Notes: generated from the sequence alone by a model not told the origin. A DNA stretch of 64,000 nt from Aporrectodea caliginosa (GCA_020284085.1 JACEVL010000098.1:284501-348500), one strand, 5' to 3'. Numbered from the stretch's first letter, positions 19,983-31,159 are shown. A program made the numbers and translations.

Positions 19983-20022
19983 TTTATATCCTAATAATGA
20001 ACTCGTTAAAAAGGTATGTAAA
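19983..20022 (+). promoter_or_regulatory. TATA/GGTGT module P12 (duplicate of P1)
   Basis: TATATC with the GGTATG variant at 28 bases. The body here keeps the better GACGACATCTTGTGGCGAAG form than P1 does. Confidence 0.6.
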
Positions 20023-20286
20023 TTTAACGGTTAGCGTCCGCTAACATTCTGCATCCAAACAATTCTATATGCATTGGCGTCAAGTATTTGACGACATCTT
20101 GTGGCGAAGTGGGACGTTAATTTGGAAATTACCATACAACATGTAATTATAGACAAACTCAATAATATTGCGAAATCCTATTTGATTTATATATAACTTA
20201 CGCTAATTTTCACGGAGATGAGGTTATGCGATGTTACTCAGTAACGGTAGCCATGACAACAGTAACGGACTGTGCGCTATGTTCAT

Positions 20287-20328
20287 GGACATCTTGAAAA
20301 CGATTTTTATTCAAAGCTATATATAAAT
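20287..20328 (-). promoter_or_regulatory. TATA/GGTGT module M4 (duplicate of M1)
   Basis: TATATATAA with the same degenerate GATGTCC motif as M1. The downstream type E body has GCCATGACAACAGTAACGG on the plus strand. Confidence 0.5.
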
Positions 20329-20642
20329 CAAACTCACACAGTGCTAATCATCTATGCTATCCAACTAAGGGTAAAACAGAACGAAATTCTCCTGTCTACG
20401 TCAGCGGCCATTGATACAATACTAAGTATGATGTCAAACTGTTGAAATCTATCCAATGAAACAGGTGATCGTGTCTGGTTTATGAAGATAAGCGGTCGCT
20501 ACACTGGGGCCACAGACCCTGGAAGTCGTCAGATGTCGTTAAAATTAATCAATTCTACTATGTGAAGCGTTAACGACCAATTGGACACCTTTTAAACATC
20601 TTCAATTCAACACTTTTCATTCCCTTACTCAAACGTTTCCGA

Positions 20643-20717
20643 TATATTATTCTATTCTATTCTATGCTATTCTATTCTATTTACTATTCTATTCTATTCT
20701 ACTCTAATTCTATTTAC
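20643..20717 (+). repeat. ATTCT microsatellite, copy 2
   Basis: It is longer than copy 1 and leads straight into a SINE tail (GGATTTATAAAGCGCCTCTCACAG) that copy 1 lacks. Confidence 0.85.
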
Positions 20718-20872
20718 GGATTTATAAAGCGCCTCTCACAGTACAACCTAATCAGAGGCGCTTCCAGTGCGATATACCTGTGTTCGTGCAAGTCCCAAGC
20801 CTGGAGAAAGGAGGATGGCGATGGAAATTATCTTTCTTATGACACAATGTCTCTAAACAACAAATTCAGTTT
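20718..20872. repeat. SINE tail and S1 copy
   Basis: TTTATAAAGCGCCTCTCACA, then AATCAGAGGCGC, is an inverted SINE 3' end. It is followed by a plus-strand S1-like stretch CAAGTCCCAAGCCTGGAG with GGATGGCGATGG. The 94-codon frame across it is not a gene. Confidence 0.55.
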
Positions 20873-20939
20873 TATGCGATGGTCGTTAACGACAGCTTGC
20901 TGTGGGGAGAAACTCCACTGCACATCGATCTCTGGACAA

Positions 20940-21040
20940 CCCCTCTGATACGACGCAGCACTCGTGAAAAAGCTGGTGCTTTTCGAGTAGTTTTAAAGTA
21001 GCGCTAGAGATATGTGGCGTTTACGATTGTGATTACGATA
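20940..21040 (+). repeat. SINE tail with GATTAC end
   Basis: ACGACGCAGCACTCGTGAAA, then AGCTGGTGCTTTTCGAG, TTTAAAGTAGCGCTAG and GATTGTGATTACGAT. It is the plus orientation of the tail seen in the paired GATTAC blocks. Confidence 0.55.
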
Positions 21041-21097
21041 TAAGTTCCAAATTTCCGTACTTTACAATATGGCAACTGGCTTCGGCGGAATGTTCAC

Positions 21098-21136
21098 GGA
21101 CACCTTTAAAACACATTTATTCAAAGCTATATAAAA
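21098..21136 (-). promoter_or_regulatory. TATA/GGTGT module M5 (type E)
   Basis: Minus strand: TATATAGC, 29 bases, TTTTAAAGGTGTCC, then GTGAACATTCCGCC. It is a well-preserved example of the motif without the leading GA. Confidence 0.7.
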
Positions 21137-21397
21137 GAATCGAGACGCACTCGATGCGTATTGCATACATCTTTTGGGCTTTGTGCAATCTATCCAATCA
21201 ACTAGATTGCTTGGATAATAGATCTAGTTCATGAAGTTAAGTTCAATTAGCCGTTTAATACCCTACCCTAATACCTACCCTGGCAGTCGTTAGATGTCTG
21301 TTTTGCATCGGTATTATTACTGTCCAAATGAAAACCTTTAAAACGCCTCTGTTCTAGGACACCTATCGATCAAAAGTGCTCAATTAAATCAGAAACT

Positions 21398-21508
21398 CCG
21401 CCACTGATCGTCCTCTGTCAGTGCCAGTCCCAAGGCTGGATAAAGGAGGAGGGCGACGCTAATGGTCTTTGTTACCACACAGTGTCGTTAAACTGAAACT
21501 ACTACTAA
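21398..21508 (+). repeat. SINE S1, near full copy
   Basis: CTCCGCCACTGATCGTCC, CAGTGCCAGTCCCAAGGCTG, GGAGGAGGGCGACGCTAATG and CACAGTGTCGTTAAACTGAA follow in order. This is the best reference copy of S1 in the window. Confidence 0.75.
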
Positions 21509-21814
21509 ATTAAATCAGACCATAACGCCAGAATAATTTCTGCCGACTTCAATATCCTTTGTTGTCATAAGTTGCCGTTTAACTTTGCGTTCATCCCAAT
21601 GGAATTCAGCTCCGATGTCTCTCGTAGTTTCTTATGCGAGCGTTCAATATGCGTCTGTTCCGTCTTGCTTAGTCTTTCTTAATCTTAGTCTTCTGAAAGG
21701 TCTGCTAATATCTTATTTTAGTTTGAACGATTGGATGAATACATGATAGGAACATTTTAAGAATAACGAAACGTCGATTTATTGATAGTATTATGTAAAC
21801 TACAAAAGTCCAGT

Positions 21815-21854
21815 TGGACACCTTTAGAACTGTTTCATTCTAGGCTATATTTTA
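21815..21854 (-). promoter_or_regulatory. TATA/GGTGT module M6
   Basis: Minus strand AATATAG, 29 bases, TTCTAAAGGTGTCC. Confidence 0.6.
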
Positions 21855-22139
21855 AACAAAGTGTCAATGGAATTAATTCGTAAATGTCTCTAAGATTGAA
21901 ATGTTGAGTCGATCGCAACTGTGATGGCAGACATAAAATGTCGGTAAGTCAATGAATACTTCAACTTTTTACTCAGAGTAACGAACCATTTGTTTTATGC
22001 ATAAGTGTTCTGTATCGAGCGACATCTTGTGGCTGCGACGATCTATGACTTGGAAATGACTTTAAATTACAACTCTAATTAGATGCGCGTTTTTGTTATT
22101 AATATATCTATGTAGAGAGCTTAAGATGAGTAGTTACTG

Positions 22140-22255
22140 GGGAACGGACAATGGTGAGGTAGGAGGATGGTCGGATAGAGCGTAGGATTGGATGGTGGAC
22201 TTTAGAGTGCTCTGAATCGCTGGGTGGCACTTTACAAGAGTGTTCAAATAATTTT
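22140..22255 (-). repeat. Block G fragment (antisense LINE-tail-like)
   Basis: A partial copy of a roughly 300-base block found at eight or more places. The fuller copies read ATCGTTCCAGAGTCGAGGTG and GGATCGGAGAATTTTCGGAA on the plus strand. Confidence 0.4.
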
Positions 22256-22277
22256 TTTTGAAGATACGTAGGCTAAT

Positions 22278-22580
22278 AGTAAGTAAGTAAGTAAGAATAT
22301 TCTTTATTGAGAAGTGCTATCAAACGCACAGCACTGTACATGGCAAGATTAGTACATTAAAACAAACAAATTTATATATACAAGCAAAGAATTGAATGGG
22401 AGAAGTTAATGTATATCAGGAGAACCTAGGGGAGGAAGAGTTAGGGCTATAGTCATAGAGGGAAAATGAAGAGCTTAAATTGACTGATCTAGGAAAACAT
22501 TGTTTATTTGTATAGCAGTATTGTCAGATAGTTACAGGAAGTAAATGCGCTGGGGTAATTTTGAAGCCAATTGAATCATT
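22278..22580 (-). repeat. LINE 3' end with AAGT tail
   Basis: AGTAAGTAAGTAAGTAAGAA, then TATTCTTTATTGAGAAGTGC, is the reverse complement of a LINE 3' end with an ACTT-repeat tail. Little coding sequence remains. Confidence 0.65.
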
Positions 22581-22859
22581 TAAGATCGGAGTGATATCGT
22601 AATATTCTGTAATGTAATTTAAATCTGTGAAATCTCCTGATGCTAATATCAGAGCTGGTGATTTTGAATTGTCTTCTCCAGTGGAATATGATTTCTCCTG
22701 ATTTTAATCGAACGGCCGGTGTAATGATTACGGCGCAATAGAAGTCCTAGCATTGGATTGTATTAGATTTGGTGATGTCCTGATGACAATACTTAGGTTA
22801 TAATAATAGATTTTGAGTATTAAGATGACAGATAACAAATCGTTTTACGCGCTGCATCG

Positions 22860-22945
22860 TTTATATAGAGATCAGAATAGAGGTGTCTAAGAAACTGTCC
22901 ACGTCGGTGTTCATTCTGTTTATAGTGGCCTGCATCCACTCATTA
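22860..22945 (+). promoter_or_regulatory. TATA/GGTGT module P13
   Basis: TTTATATAG precedes GAGGTGTCTAAG at only 20 bases, one of the few spacing exceptions. The body GTTCATTCTGTTTATAGTGG, then CATCCACTCATTATGG, is short and runs into block H. Confidence 0.6.
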
Positions 22946-23080
22946 TGGTATATTCGTTTAATTGAGAAAACAATCTGACAAAAAACGCAGAAATGCTAAC
23001 ATGAGATATTACATTTAAGAAAAAAATAAAAGTAACAGAGCTTATGACTTTGATATTGGTTTAAATTGGTAGAGAGGCGA
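22945..23080. repeat. Block H fragment
   Basis: TATTCGTTTAATTGAGAAAA, then AATCTGACAAAAAACGCAG, as at 5,180 and 43,810. Confidence 0.6.
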
Positions 23081-23099
23081 AAAGACGATCAAGAAAGTT

Positions 23100-23410
23100 A
23101 AATCCTCTTGTTGGCATTTTGACAACTGAAGTGCTACCGGTAAATTCAGTCAATTTATTTAATGTTCATTGTATTGAGAAGTCTGCTAATATCCGACATT
23201 TGTTTGAACGATTGGATGGCTTGAGGATCGGAGAATTTTCGGAAGTAAGGAGGGAGATCGTTCCAGAGTCAAGGTGCAGTGTGCTGTATGTGTCGGATAC
23301 AGAACTTAAGACCAGTAATTAGTGGGCACAGATAAGGGAAAGGAAAGAGGATGACCGGATAGAAAAGGGTGATTGGATGGTAGAGACTTTCGTGATTTCA
23401 ACCTCGCATC
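23100..23410 (-). repeat. Block G copy
   Basis: AGTCTGCTAATATCCGACAT, then CGGAGAATTTTCGGAAGTAA. The 67-codon plus-strand frame across it (23,119-23,322) is not supported, because other copies of the block do not keep that frame. Confidence 0.5.
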
Positions 23411-23615
23411 TCCAATGGTAATGATTTCTTAAATTAAGACTTTACTCGAAGCGACCATCGACTGATGTTTAGACTTTGAGATAATGGCGCTATAGAAGTC
23501 ACTGGTTTAATATAGATTAGATTAGATTATTTTGGTTTAGGTGAGATCCTGGTGTTGATATTATATTTCAAATTTGACTTATGGGTAACAGCGAATGTTC
23601 CTTGTTACTACGAAG

Positions 23616-23950
23616 TTTATATACCGATCTGAATCGCCTTTAAAGAGGTGTTTAAAATCAACGGCACTTTGCTCCTACGTCTCCTGCATTTACTGAAGTC
23701 ACAGACGTAATTTCATCAGCAGTTGACAAATGACAACTGATGTCCTTTTTCTCGTTCCTTTGGTTACTATGGTTCCTCTCCAGCGAAAAAAGATTTCTCA
23801 TAAGGAGAGCAACTCTTATAAGGAGAGCAACTCGCAATTCATTATTCCTAGAAGAAGTGAAACTTTAGATGGCTTTTGAATTCCCTTCTTCGCATTGTGT
23901 GATGATGTTCTGTTCAACATAACTCGGATTATTTTTTATTTCTGAAAACT
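23616..23950 (+). promoter_or_regulatory. TATA/GGTGT module P14 with type B body
   Basis: This is the duplicate of P2, with TATATA 29 bases from GGTGT. Module P15 (type C) follows 462 bases later. Confidence 0.7.
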
Positions 23951-24076
23951 GGAATCTTTGACGGTTTAGCAGTTCTTATCAAATTTATTAATAGATTGCG
24001 CGTTTCGTAGTTCAAGTAATCGACTTGTTCCACTCAGATGACATAAAATAATAATTGTTGCGCAACTTGACTGCGC

Positions 24077-24275
24077 TTTTATATAGAAATATAAAACTTT
24101 ACAAAGAGGTGTTTAAAATCCACAATTGACGTCGGCGAGCTACTGTAACAGTGGTGCGTCGTTGAGCCAACCATTAATTTTATTCATACGCGTCCGGTAT
24201 TCAACGACATCTTCTGGCGACTTCAACCGATAAATTCGAAATAACTTTACCCTTTGGAAATTGTATATTCTCTGG
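24077..24275 (+). promoter_or_regulatory. TATA/GGTGT module P15 with type C body
   Basis: GCGCTTTTATATAG, 28 bases, GGTGTTTAAAATCC. The body matches P3 and has the better CAACGACATCTTCTGGCGAC form. Confidence 0.7.
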
Positions 24276-24289
24276 CTCAACGTCACCAT

Positions 24290-24735
24290 TTCACACTATC
24301 GAGTGGCTCTTTAGAAGTTTTAGTTTACGATTACGATTATGATCATATTTTAAATAATAAAATTTGATGACACATTTTAATCTCATACACTTGCATGCAA
24401 ACTGTAAACTGTATTGTAAATAACTGCTTATACTTCAAACAGCGATTTCCGAGAAAAAAAAGGAATAATGTATTAATGTATAAACCCGTATTCTTTGTAC
24501 AAACAACAGTTACTTAACTCTAACATATTCCAGCAACACAACATCTGTTGCCAAGAAAATCGTGGATGCAGTCTTATCGGTCACTTCGAATATGTTGACG
24601 TTGCATCATCGGCTACCAGTGATCGAGCTTGTCATTCTGTGAACAGTAATCGTAATCGTAACTTCCGAACTTCTAAAGCGTCACTCAAAAGCCAAGCGCT
24701 GGGCACCAGCTTATTCACGAGCGCTGCGTCATGTT
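24290..24735. repeat. Paired inverted SINE-like tails with GATTAC repeats, duplicate
   Basis: This is the copy-2 equivalent of 3,625-4,075. The right arm keeps CAGTAATCGTAATCGTAAC and GAGCGCTGCGTCA. Confidence 0.55.
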
Positions 24736-24774
24736 AGCGGAGCTTTACAATCTAGTAGCTTCTAATACCCTTTT

Positions 24775-25560
24775 TTGGCTTTTCCAGAATCATATACAGC
24801 TACATTTTATATCAACTGCTTCTTTTTTTAAATGGGAGAATTTGACTTGCATTATTAAAGGCAACGTACTTACTTTACATGCAGGCCTATTATGTAGGGT
24901 CAGATCGAAGTCATCGGTCCTGCAGATACAAGATGTCGTTAAACACTGATGACTACTACTAATAACTATGATAAGATTTGTAATTTAACAGAGAGATTTC
25001 CAATATAATTTATTGGCCTTTTCAGACCGGTTCATTATTTCCAGATGTATTGGTTGGATGGTTAAAGCATAACTACACTTCAATTAAAATAGAGCTGTAA
25101 TATGCCGACAAAATTTTTTGTCGGCGGCAACGGCCTATGTTGTCATAAGCTGCCGGTAAACTGTGGATCCATCAGCAACTGATTAGTTCCAGTCGTTCCC
25201 AAGCGTTATGGACCCTATTATTTCCATGGCTTTAATAAAATTACGCGTTAAGTAAACCGTGTGACTATTATGCCAAAATAGCCTGATGATTATGTGATAC
25301 TCAAATAATTGTCAGTAAAAGTAATTTTCCACGTCTAATAAACATTCAATGGACAAGTTACTCACGATTTTTTAGGATTCAAATTTACCAACCCACAATT
25401 ATACGTTAAAATTCATATGGACCAACCATAAATTTCTAGGATTCAAATGGACCAACCAACATTTATTTTTCCAGATGAAATTTCATTTGCAAATTGCTGA
25501 ATACAATATCATCCTAATATCAAACGTACACTTTTTGCACTTGCATAATTAAAAGTAAAA
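24775..25560. other. Region with isolated repeat tails, no gene
   Basis: It holds a retroelement-like 3' end at 24,900-24,960 (AGTCATCGGTCC...AAGATGTCGTTAAACACTGA, then TGACTACTACTAATAAC). An inverted type A block lies at 25,115-25,165 (GGCGGCAACGGCCTATGTTG, then CATAAGCTGCCG). The rest is unassigned AT-rich DNA. Confidence 0.4.
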
Positions 25561-25639
25561 ATTTTCATTTAAAATTGAAAGAGAATTTTAAAAAAAAATC
25601 GTTTTCTGGACAATAGTGAATTTTGTGGTTGGTCCACTT

Positions 25640-25930
25640 GTGCATAACACCATCCAGTTTTGAACAATTGGGTTGGAAGTATTTTCGGAATTCATGAGGG
25701 AGATCGCTCCAAGTCGAGGTGCAGTGTGGTATATGGATCGGATAACCTAAGACGAATATCAAGTGAACCACGGACAAGGGTGACGTTGGAGGATATCCGG
25801 GTTGAGCGGATAATTGGGTTGTGAAGAGACTTCGGAACAACGTAGGATGCGAGTATTACTAAGAAGTTGGAAGTTAGCCAAAGATCTTGGAAAAGAATTC
25901 TTACGGGGATTTTGAATCCAACAGACCGGG
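25640..25930 (-). repeat. Block G copy
   Basis: The minus strand reads through about 90 codons with IPHCTSTWSDLPHEFRKYF, which echoes the 'LWNDLP' region of LINE C-termini. Other copies shift frame, so this is nucleotide-level repeat conservation. Confidence 0.45.
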
Positions 25931-26036
25931 TTCATAGTTTATCGTAGTATTTCCTTTCTAAATTACAGTTGATGATATTCTTCTAGCAAAGAACAACACG
26001 GTCGACAATGACTACAAGAAAAATTCAGAATTGAAA

Positions 26037-26260
26037 TATATATATATATAGTGAGAAACTTAAAAGAGGTGTTTTAAATTGGCGGTTGACGACGTTAATA
26101 ACCCACATCCACTCATTATTTGTTTTGCATTTCCGTCCATTATTTAACGACATTTTATGACAATAAAGGCCGTTGATTTCGACATTAATTGTTTTGACCA
26201 GTTCTCATCGTTCCATTGACAGAAGATTAGATCAGAATTAATAAAAAATAATACATTTCA
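26037..26260 (+). promoter_or_regulatory. TATA/GGTGT module P16 with type A body
   Basis: A run of TATATA precedes TTAAAAGAGGTGTTTTAAA. The body ends with TATTTAACGACATTTTATGA, then AATAAAGGCCGTTGATTTCG and CTCATCGTTCCATTGACAG. Confidence 0.65.
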
Positions 26261-26446
26261 ATAGTAAAACTTTGAAGACAACGACAAGTGATAACCTGCT
26301 ACAATGTGTATTGATATAGATGTGTTATTAATATTCTATAAGTTGAACGATATCTTATGGCTGCTGTGGCCGTTGACGTCTTAAAAACAGTCATCGTATT
26401 TCAGTTCATTCTCTATATTGGTTGGCACGCGTATAATATTTAAGAC

Positions 26447-26800
26447 GTAAGTAAGTAAGTAAGTAAGTATATTCTTTATTCAACCAATTGCATATCCGCA
26501 CTTTGGTGTACATACATTTATACAGAGTATAACATTCTTATTAATTAAAAACGTGTTCTGCGTGAGAGATTGTCCGCTTGTGGAATAAAACGGTCATGTA
26601 ATCTCGGGCGCGCCTTTTTGGGGGAAGAGCCCATGGAATAAATGCGCCGGGATTCCTAGGACCGCAGAGAACAGGCGTGAGTCAGCAGTGTCGCAAAGAT
26701 GTTCAAACGATGGACTGTCCTCTGGCAGGTACCGCAGACGAACAAGACGCCCTATCGCCGACTGAAGGCTACTGGGTTCTTAGTTTTAGTAGTGGCAAAG
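26447..26800 (-). repeat. LINE 3' end with AAGT tail
   Basis: GTAAGTAAGTAAGTAAGTAT, then ATTCTTTATTCAACCAATTG and CATATCCGCACTTTGGTGTA. It is the reverse complement of the LINE 3' end at 31,600-31,695 and 55,550-55,628. About 250 bases of decayed 3' coding sequence follow. Confidence 0.7.
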
Positions 26801-26948
26801 TCAGTGGAAAGAGATTCTGTATTCCGGCAGGTAACTAAGGCATCGACATCTCTGTGACTTTTAATTTCAATTCTTTTTCCTGACCATTAAGGCTCTTTTC
26901 GGTAAGATACTTGAGGATTGACGTAAGTTTCGCAATGTATTGCAATTG

Positions 26949-27120
26949 TATATACTACCTTGATATACTTAAAAGAGGTGTTGAAAATCAACGGTCGATA
27001 TCGTTAGCATTTTGATTACAATGTTGCCTCCTGCAACAAACCATTTATATTTTGCATAGGCATCTATTATATATAACGACATCTTATACAGGAAGGATAC
27101 AATTAAATGATTACAAGAAA
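26949..27120 (+). promoter_or_regulatory. TATA/GGTGT module P17
   Basis: TATATAC, 28 bases, GGTGTTGAAAATCAACGGTC. The body keeps TGTTGCCTCCTGCAACAAAC and ATATAACGACATCTTATAC. Confidence 0.7.
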
Positions 27121-27164
27121 CTTTACAAAAACCAGTTTTTGGCAGCTCTACCAACGTGTTAATG

Positions 27165-27290
27165 ATCCTTGGCTTCACTTTTTAACTCTTCCTTTTTCAT
27201 TCAATCACAGTACTATCTTTTTGTAACTTGTAACTTGTTGCGGTGTGTCAACATATTTTTGCAATAAACGAAAATATATATATACTTATA
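27165..27290 (+). repeat. LINE 3' tail fragment
   Basis: TTTTTGTAACTTGTAACTTG, then TTGCGGTGTGTCAACATATT and GCAATAAACGAAAAT, matches the 3' end of the LINE at 50,368-51,205. Confidence 0.6.
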
Positions 27291-27980
27291 GCGTCCGAAT
27301 GACACCATCAAATGTGTCAAACAGAGCTTTACAATTTCACTAATTTTCAATATTTTTGTAACATAAGGTAGTTCATCTTATTCTGTCTATGATTTCTATA
27401 TTCTGACAAAAGATTCCATGCAAATTAAGCAATGTTATGTAACTATGCAGCAATTGATCCATATAAAAAATTTACGAAGTACTCTTTTAAACTGTTCATG
27501 TATCTAACATACTATACATGTAATACAAGTTCATTCAGTATCATAATAGTCTTACACTCATTAGTTCAGTGAAGTGTAAAGATAGATGTGATTTGGATTA
27601 CAAATGTTTCTAATGACATTTCATCAAATTTATTCTGATGAGCCACAGCCGCAATTCCTTTAGCAGCGCCACAGCGGAGTCTCAGCTTGGATTGAATGCA
27701 CGTCGTTATTACTTCAAAAGTTTATGCTCATTTTGTCGCCATAAAGGCTCTTTTCAGTGGTCATAGTCTCTTTAGTGGCCATAGTCTCTTTAGTAGCCAT
27801 TAAATCGTTTTTATTGGCCAAACAGGCTCCATTGTTCATAATGTTTGGCTTCACAGGCCCTCATCAGCTGACTTTATTTATTATGAAAAACCGAATCGGC
27901 GCAGTTTGTTTACTTTAAGGATTAACAAGGAATTATTTATAGACATGTTTATTGAATCTACTTTGCTTAGCGCCAAACTA
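27291..27980. other. Unassigned intermodule sequence
   Basis: I see no coding signal. A short tandem repeat occurs at 27,750-27,800 (variants of GTGGCCATAGTCTCTTTAGT, three times). Confidence 0.35.
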
Positions 27981-27981
27981 T

Positions 27982-28140
27982 ATTATATAGCAATATAGAT
28001 CACCTTAAAAGGGGTGTTGTAATTCGGCGGTTTATGCTGAACATTCTGGTCACAATGGTACCTTCTGCCTCCAGTCATCAATTTTATTAATTTTCGTTCA
28101 GGTTGATTTCGCAATTACTTCACCTTACAATAGGCTTAAT
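27982..28140 (+). promoter_or_regulatory. TATA/GGTGT module P18
   Basis: TATATAG, 29 bases, GGTGTTGTAATTCGGCGG. The body has AACATTCTGGTCACAATGGT and ATTTTATTAATTTTCG. Confidence 0.65.
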
Positions 28141-28381
28141 TAGATACGCACTTAATTATGAAGAATATTCGCAATCAATTTAAATACTGCAGTACCGTGA
28201 TTTCGAGGGAGATGAGGTGGAGAGATGTTGCTTTGGCAGCGGGGGTTAGGGTTCATGGCCTTAATAAAACATTTTCCCGAATCTAAATACAAATTAAGAT
28301 TAAGTTCTCTGGCCTCCAAAATCTTGAATGTTGACAGTTGTTAAGAATCGATACTAGTATGTGACGAGTAAACGTCTACTT

Positions 28382-28419
28382 GGACACCTTTAAAATAGGT
28401 GCATTTTATGTTATATAAC
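28382..28419 (-). promoter_or_regulatory. TATA/GGTGT module M7 (type E)
   Basis: Minus strand TATATAAC, 29 bases, TTTTAAAGGTGTCC. The spacing and motif are intact. Confidence 0.65.
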
Positions 28420-28564
28420 AGATCTGAATGAAATACGAATCCGTTACAATGTAGGCGTGTTTCGCTGCAACTCGGTGGATAGGACTATCTATATTACACT
28501 ACGTAGAACAAGACTTAATTACAAAATCAGACTTTTCAGAAGTTGATGATAATGTATTTAATTC

Positions 28565-28660
28565 CCGCACGTGGGACGTGTTAGTGTAACTGTATGTTCT
28601 GTGCCTTATAACCGGATGATCGCAGGTTCTAATCCATCTCAACACTGCATAGCGATCCTG
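28565..28660 (+). repeat. tRNA-derived SINE head (degenerate)
   Basis: GTGTTAGTGTAACTGTATGT (box A region) and GCAGGTTCTAATCCATCTC (box B) are in the plus orientation. They are related to the heads at 9,960 and 58,536. Confidence 0.5.
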
Positions 28661-28739
28661 GACAAGTTGCTCAAGTTGAAGAAGGCAAAGGGTAACCACA
28701 TCACTCGTCTCATCCCCGGGTGGTGTAAAAGTCAATGGA

Positions 28740-29370
28740 CCTGATTGTGGACTTAGAATTCATCGTCATCATTTTAAGTTATTCAGAAAAAAATGTCATA
28801 ATTTCAATTAATATCCTATTTAATCTTTCATAAGTGACACTGATTATTCCATAGAATTATCAAATTATCGTTGAATCTTACCTGGGATGCAGATGTGATC
28901 CTTCACGCCAGACGTAGTTCATGGTTCGTTGGTACAAGATACCGACAATTCCTTCTGATGAATTATCCTTTTTTCTGGTACAAGATCATAGGTTTGCCAT
29001 GACATTGTCTCCTCGGTTCACCTCATAGAATATCTACTAGACTACTAGTCGTGTGCAGGATACCAAATGTAGGATTTAAACAAGTCACGGAATAAGATAA
29101 ATCCGTTTCAACTTTAAAATCCGTACAGACATTCATTCGTTTCGATTTGTAAAATTCCAATTTTCAGTTTGAATCCATCGAGATCGAACAGTACACGAAG
29201 AACAGTTACTGTATCTTTCACTTCTCTTTCGATCGATCGAAATAGACGATTATTCGCTAGAATAACGATTTAACTTCCACGTCCGTCCTTTTCAACCTAT
29301 TTTGTTGATGTCTTCCGTTATTTCAACTCTTTGTTTTCAAGTTTGTCGTTTTCTGTGCATTGCAAATACT
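28740..29370. other. Unassigned AT-rich sequence
   Basis: No module, coding frame or recognised repeat. The inverse type A block GTCGTCAACGGTCTTTGATG starts at 29,383. Confidence 0.3.
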
Positions 29371-29572
29371 TCTGAAACTGTCGTCAACGGTCTTTGATGT
29401 CATAAGACGACGTTAAACTTTGGAATAATTATAACAATGGCTGTTATTTAATGACGAAGCTCAGTCACTCTGTCGTGGCAGATATAGTATGTCTTAAATT
29501 CAATGGACGCTTTAATTATTATTCAGAGCAATTGATCTTAGTCTGATGGAATATTTGCTATTATCTTATAAA

Positions 29573-30345
29573 GTAAGTAAGTAAGTACGTGCTTTATTGA
29601 ACCGCCTGCAAACGCACTGCGGGAACATCAGATAGAGTAATGAATCACAAATCACAAAAATCAAAAATGCAAATGTCAAAATATCATAAAATACAATAAA
29701 ACAGACATCTATGGATTATATGAGATTAAGGTAATAGTAAAAAGAAAGATCAGCAATAAAATCAATTAAATAACATACGTGTAATAAAACCACATCGGGT
29801 TAATGCGTCAGCATGTGGGATCTCACGGTTATGTGAACGAGGACGGAGAGAGTACTTAACATTCTTTATAGGAGGCAGTAGACCATTTAGATAATGGCTG
29901 GAGATGTGAAGCACAGATTAGAAAAGAGAAAAGTCAGCACGGCGACAGAGGTCATCAAACATCATCTGGTTGGCAGGCAAAAACTTTAGCCGCACCATTT
30001 TCCGTATTATTGCATTAATACGCGCACGCTGACCAGCATTGGCAAAGCCGTACCATGCAGGGGAAGCATACAGGAGGCGAGCCAGCGAGGTTGCCCGAAC
30101 TACATCAAAAAGGCGCATCCCCGAGAGACCATGGGCAATAAGGATGCGTATCGCATAGAGCGATTGGCTAGCCTTAATACAGTAATATGGGGGTCAAAAC
30201 TAAGTCTATCCGAAATGGTTACCCCTAGAATAACAGACTCAGATACCTTACAAATACCTGGTATAGGAGGAGGGAGATCAAGTAATTTAGACCGCGGGCG
30301 CCTAAATACCATCTCTTTGGATTTATTGTTATTCAATTATGTTAG
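29573..30345 (-). pseudogene. CR1-like LINE, 3' part with AAGT tail
   Basis: On the minus strand the element ends in an ACTT-repeat tail at 29,573-29,588. Two overlapping frames cover the region after the reverse transcriptase. One (30,336-30,100) reads NNNKSKEMVFRRPR and VSESVILGVTISDRLSFDPH, the 'K..L GV.I...L....H' signature. The next (30,118-29,918) reads ATSLARLLYASPAWYGFANA, the 'LLYASPAW' motif. A frameshift lies between them. No RT catalytic motif remains, so it is a 5'-truncated relic of the family also seen at 50,378-51,068. Confidence 0.75.
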
Positions 30346-30359
30346 TTTTAATGGGGTTT

Positions 30360-30640
30360 GAGTAGATTCGATAAATAGAGGATCGGAGAATTTTCGGAAT
30401 TACGGAGGGAGATCGTTCCAGAGTTGAGGTGCAGTGTTTTATGGATCAGAGAACTTAAGTCGAGTATCAACTGGGTCACCGACAAGGGTCAAGTAAGAGG
30501 ATATCCAGGTTGATCGTGGTGTTAATTTGTTGGTGAAGAGTTTTCGGGTTACGTAACATGTGAGTACTGGTAGGGAGTTGTAGATTAGCCAAAGATCTTG
30601 AAAATTATATCTTACAGGGATTTTCAGCCAATGGAGTCAT
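30360..30640 (-). repeat. Block G copy
   Basis: GAGGATCGGAGAATTTTCGG, then GGGAGATCGTTCCAGAGTTG and AGATTAGCCAAAGATCTTG. Confidence 0.5.
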
Positions 30641-30737
30641 TTAAGATATGAATCATATTATCGTTATTTTCTTGTTTATAAATTACAGCTTACGATTACC
30701 TGCTGAACTGTAACGACACGCAATTCCTGGATTTAAA

Positions 30738-30960
30738 TATATATATATACAGGAAGCAACTTAAAAGAGGTGTCTAAAAATCAGCGGTCGACTTCGTTAA
30801 ACATAGTGGTAACGGTGGGTCTCCCGACCCACTCAATAATTTCATACATTCGACATCTTATGACAAAATCCGTTGACGTTGACAAAACTTATTTTTAGAA
30901 GTTCTCACCGTTCCATCCGGAGTAGGTAAGATTACGATAGATGATGACAATAGATTTGAA
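30738..30960 (+). promoter_or_regulatory. TATA/GGTGT module P19 with type A body
   Basis: TATATATATAC precedes TTAAAAGAGGTGTCTAAAAA. The body CAGCGGTCGACTTCG, GTAACGGTGGGTCTCCCGAC and ACATCTTATGACAAAATCCG follows. Confidence 0.65.
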
Positions 30961-31159
30961 AAGTAAAACATAAAAGACAATGACAAATGGTAACCTGAAT
31001 GATATAATCGTGTTTTTGTTCCAGAGTTTCAGAGGCTGATGTTTCTGAGCTGGCCCGCCAGTGGTGACTCCTCTAGCTTACTGACAGTAACTGTGCATTG
31101 TTTTGCTATCTGATGTAATTTTTCGTTCATAATGCCACATCATTATAATCGGCTAGCGC

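Larger units (their letters stand above)
17938..20725 (+). repeat. Direct duplication I, copy 2, first segment
   Basis: This is the second copy of 1-2,785. It differs by a 22-24 base insertion at 18,778-18,801, by lacking about 11 bases near copy-1 position 742, and by fewer units in the purine-rich tandem repeat. It is followed by 2.7 kb (20,726-23,430) absent from copy 1. Confidence 0.9.
23432..24770 (+). repeat. Direct duplication I, copy 2, second segment
   Basis: This is the counterpart of 2,790-4,080. It carries modules P14 (type B) and P15 (type C). A small local duplication of AAGGAGAGCAACTC near 23,800-23,830 is absent from copy 1. Confidence 0.88.
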
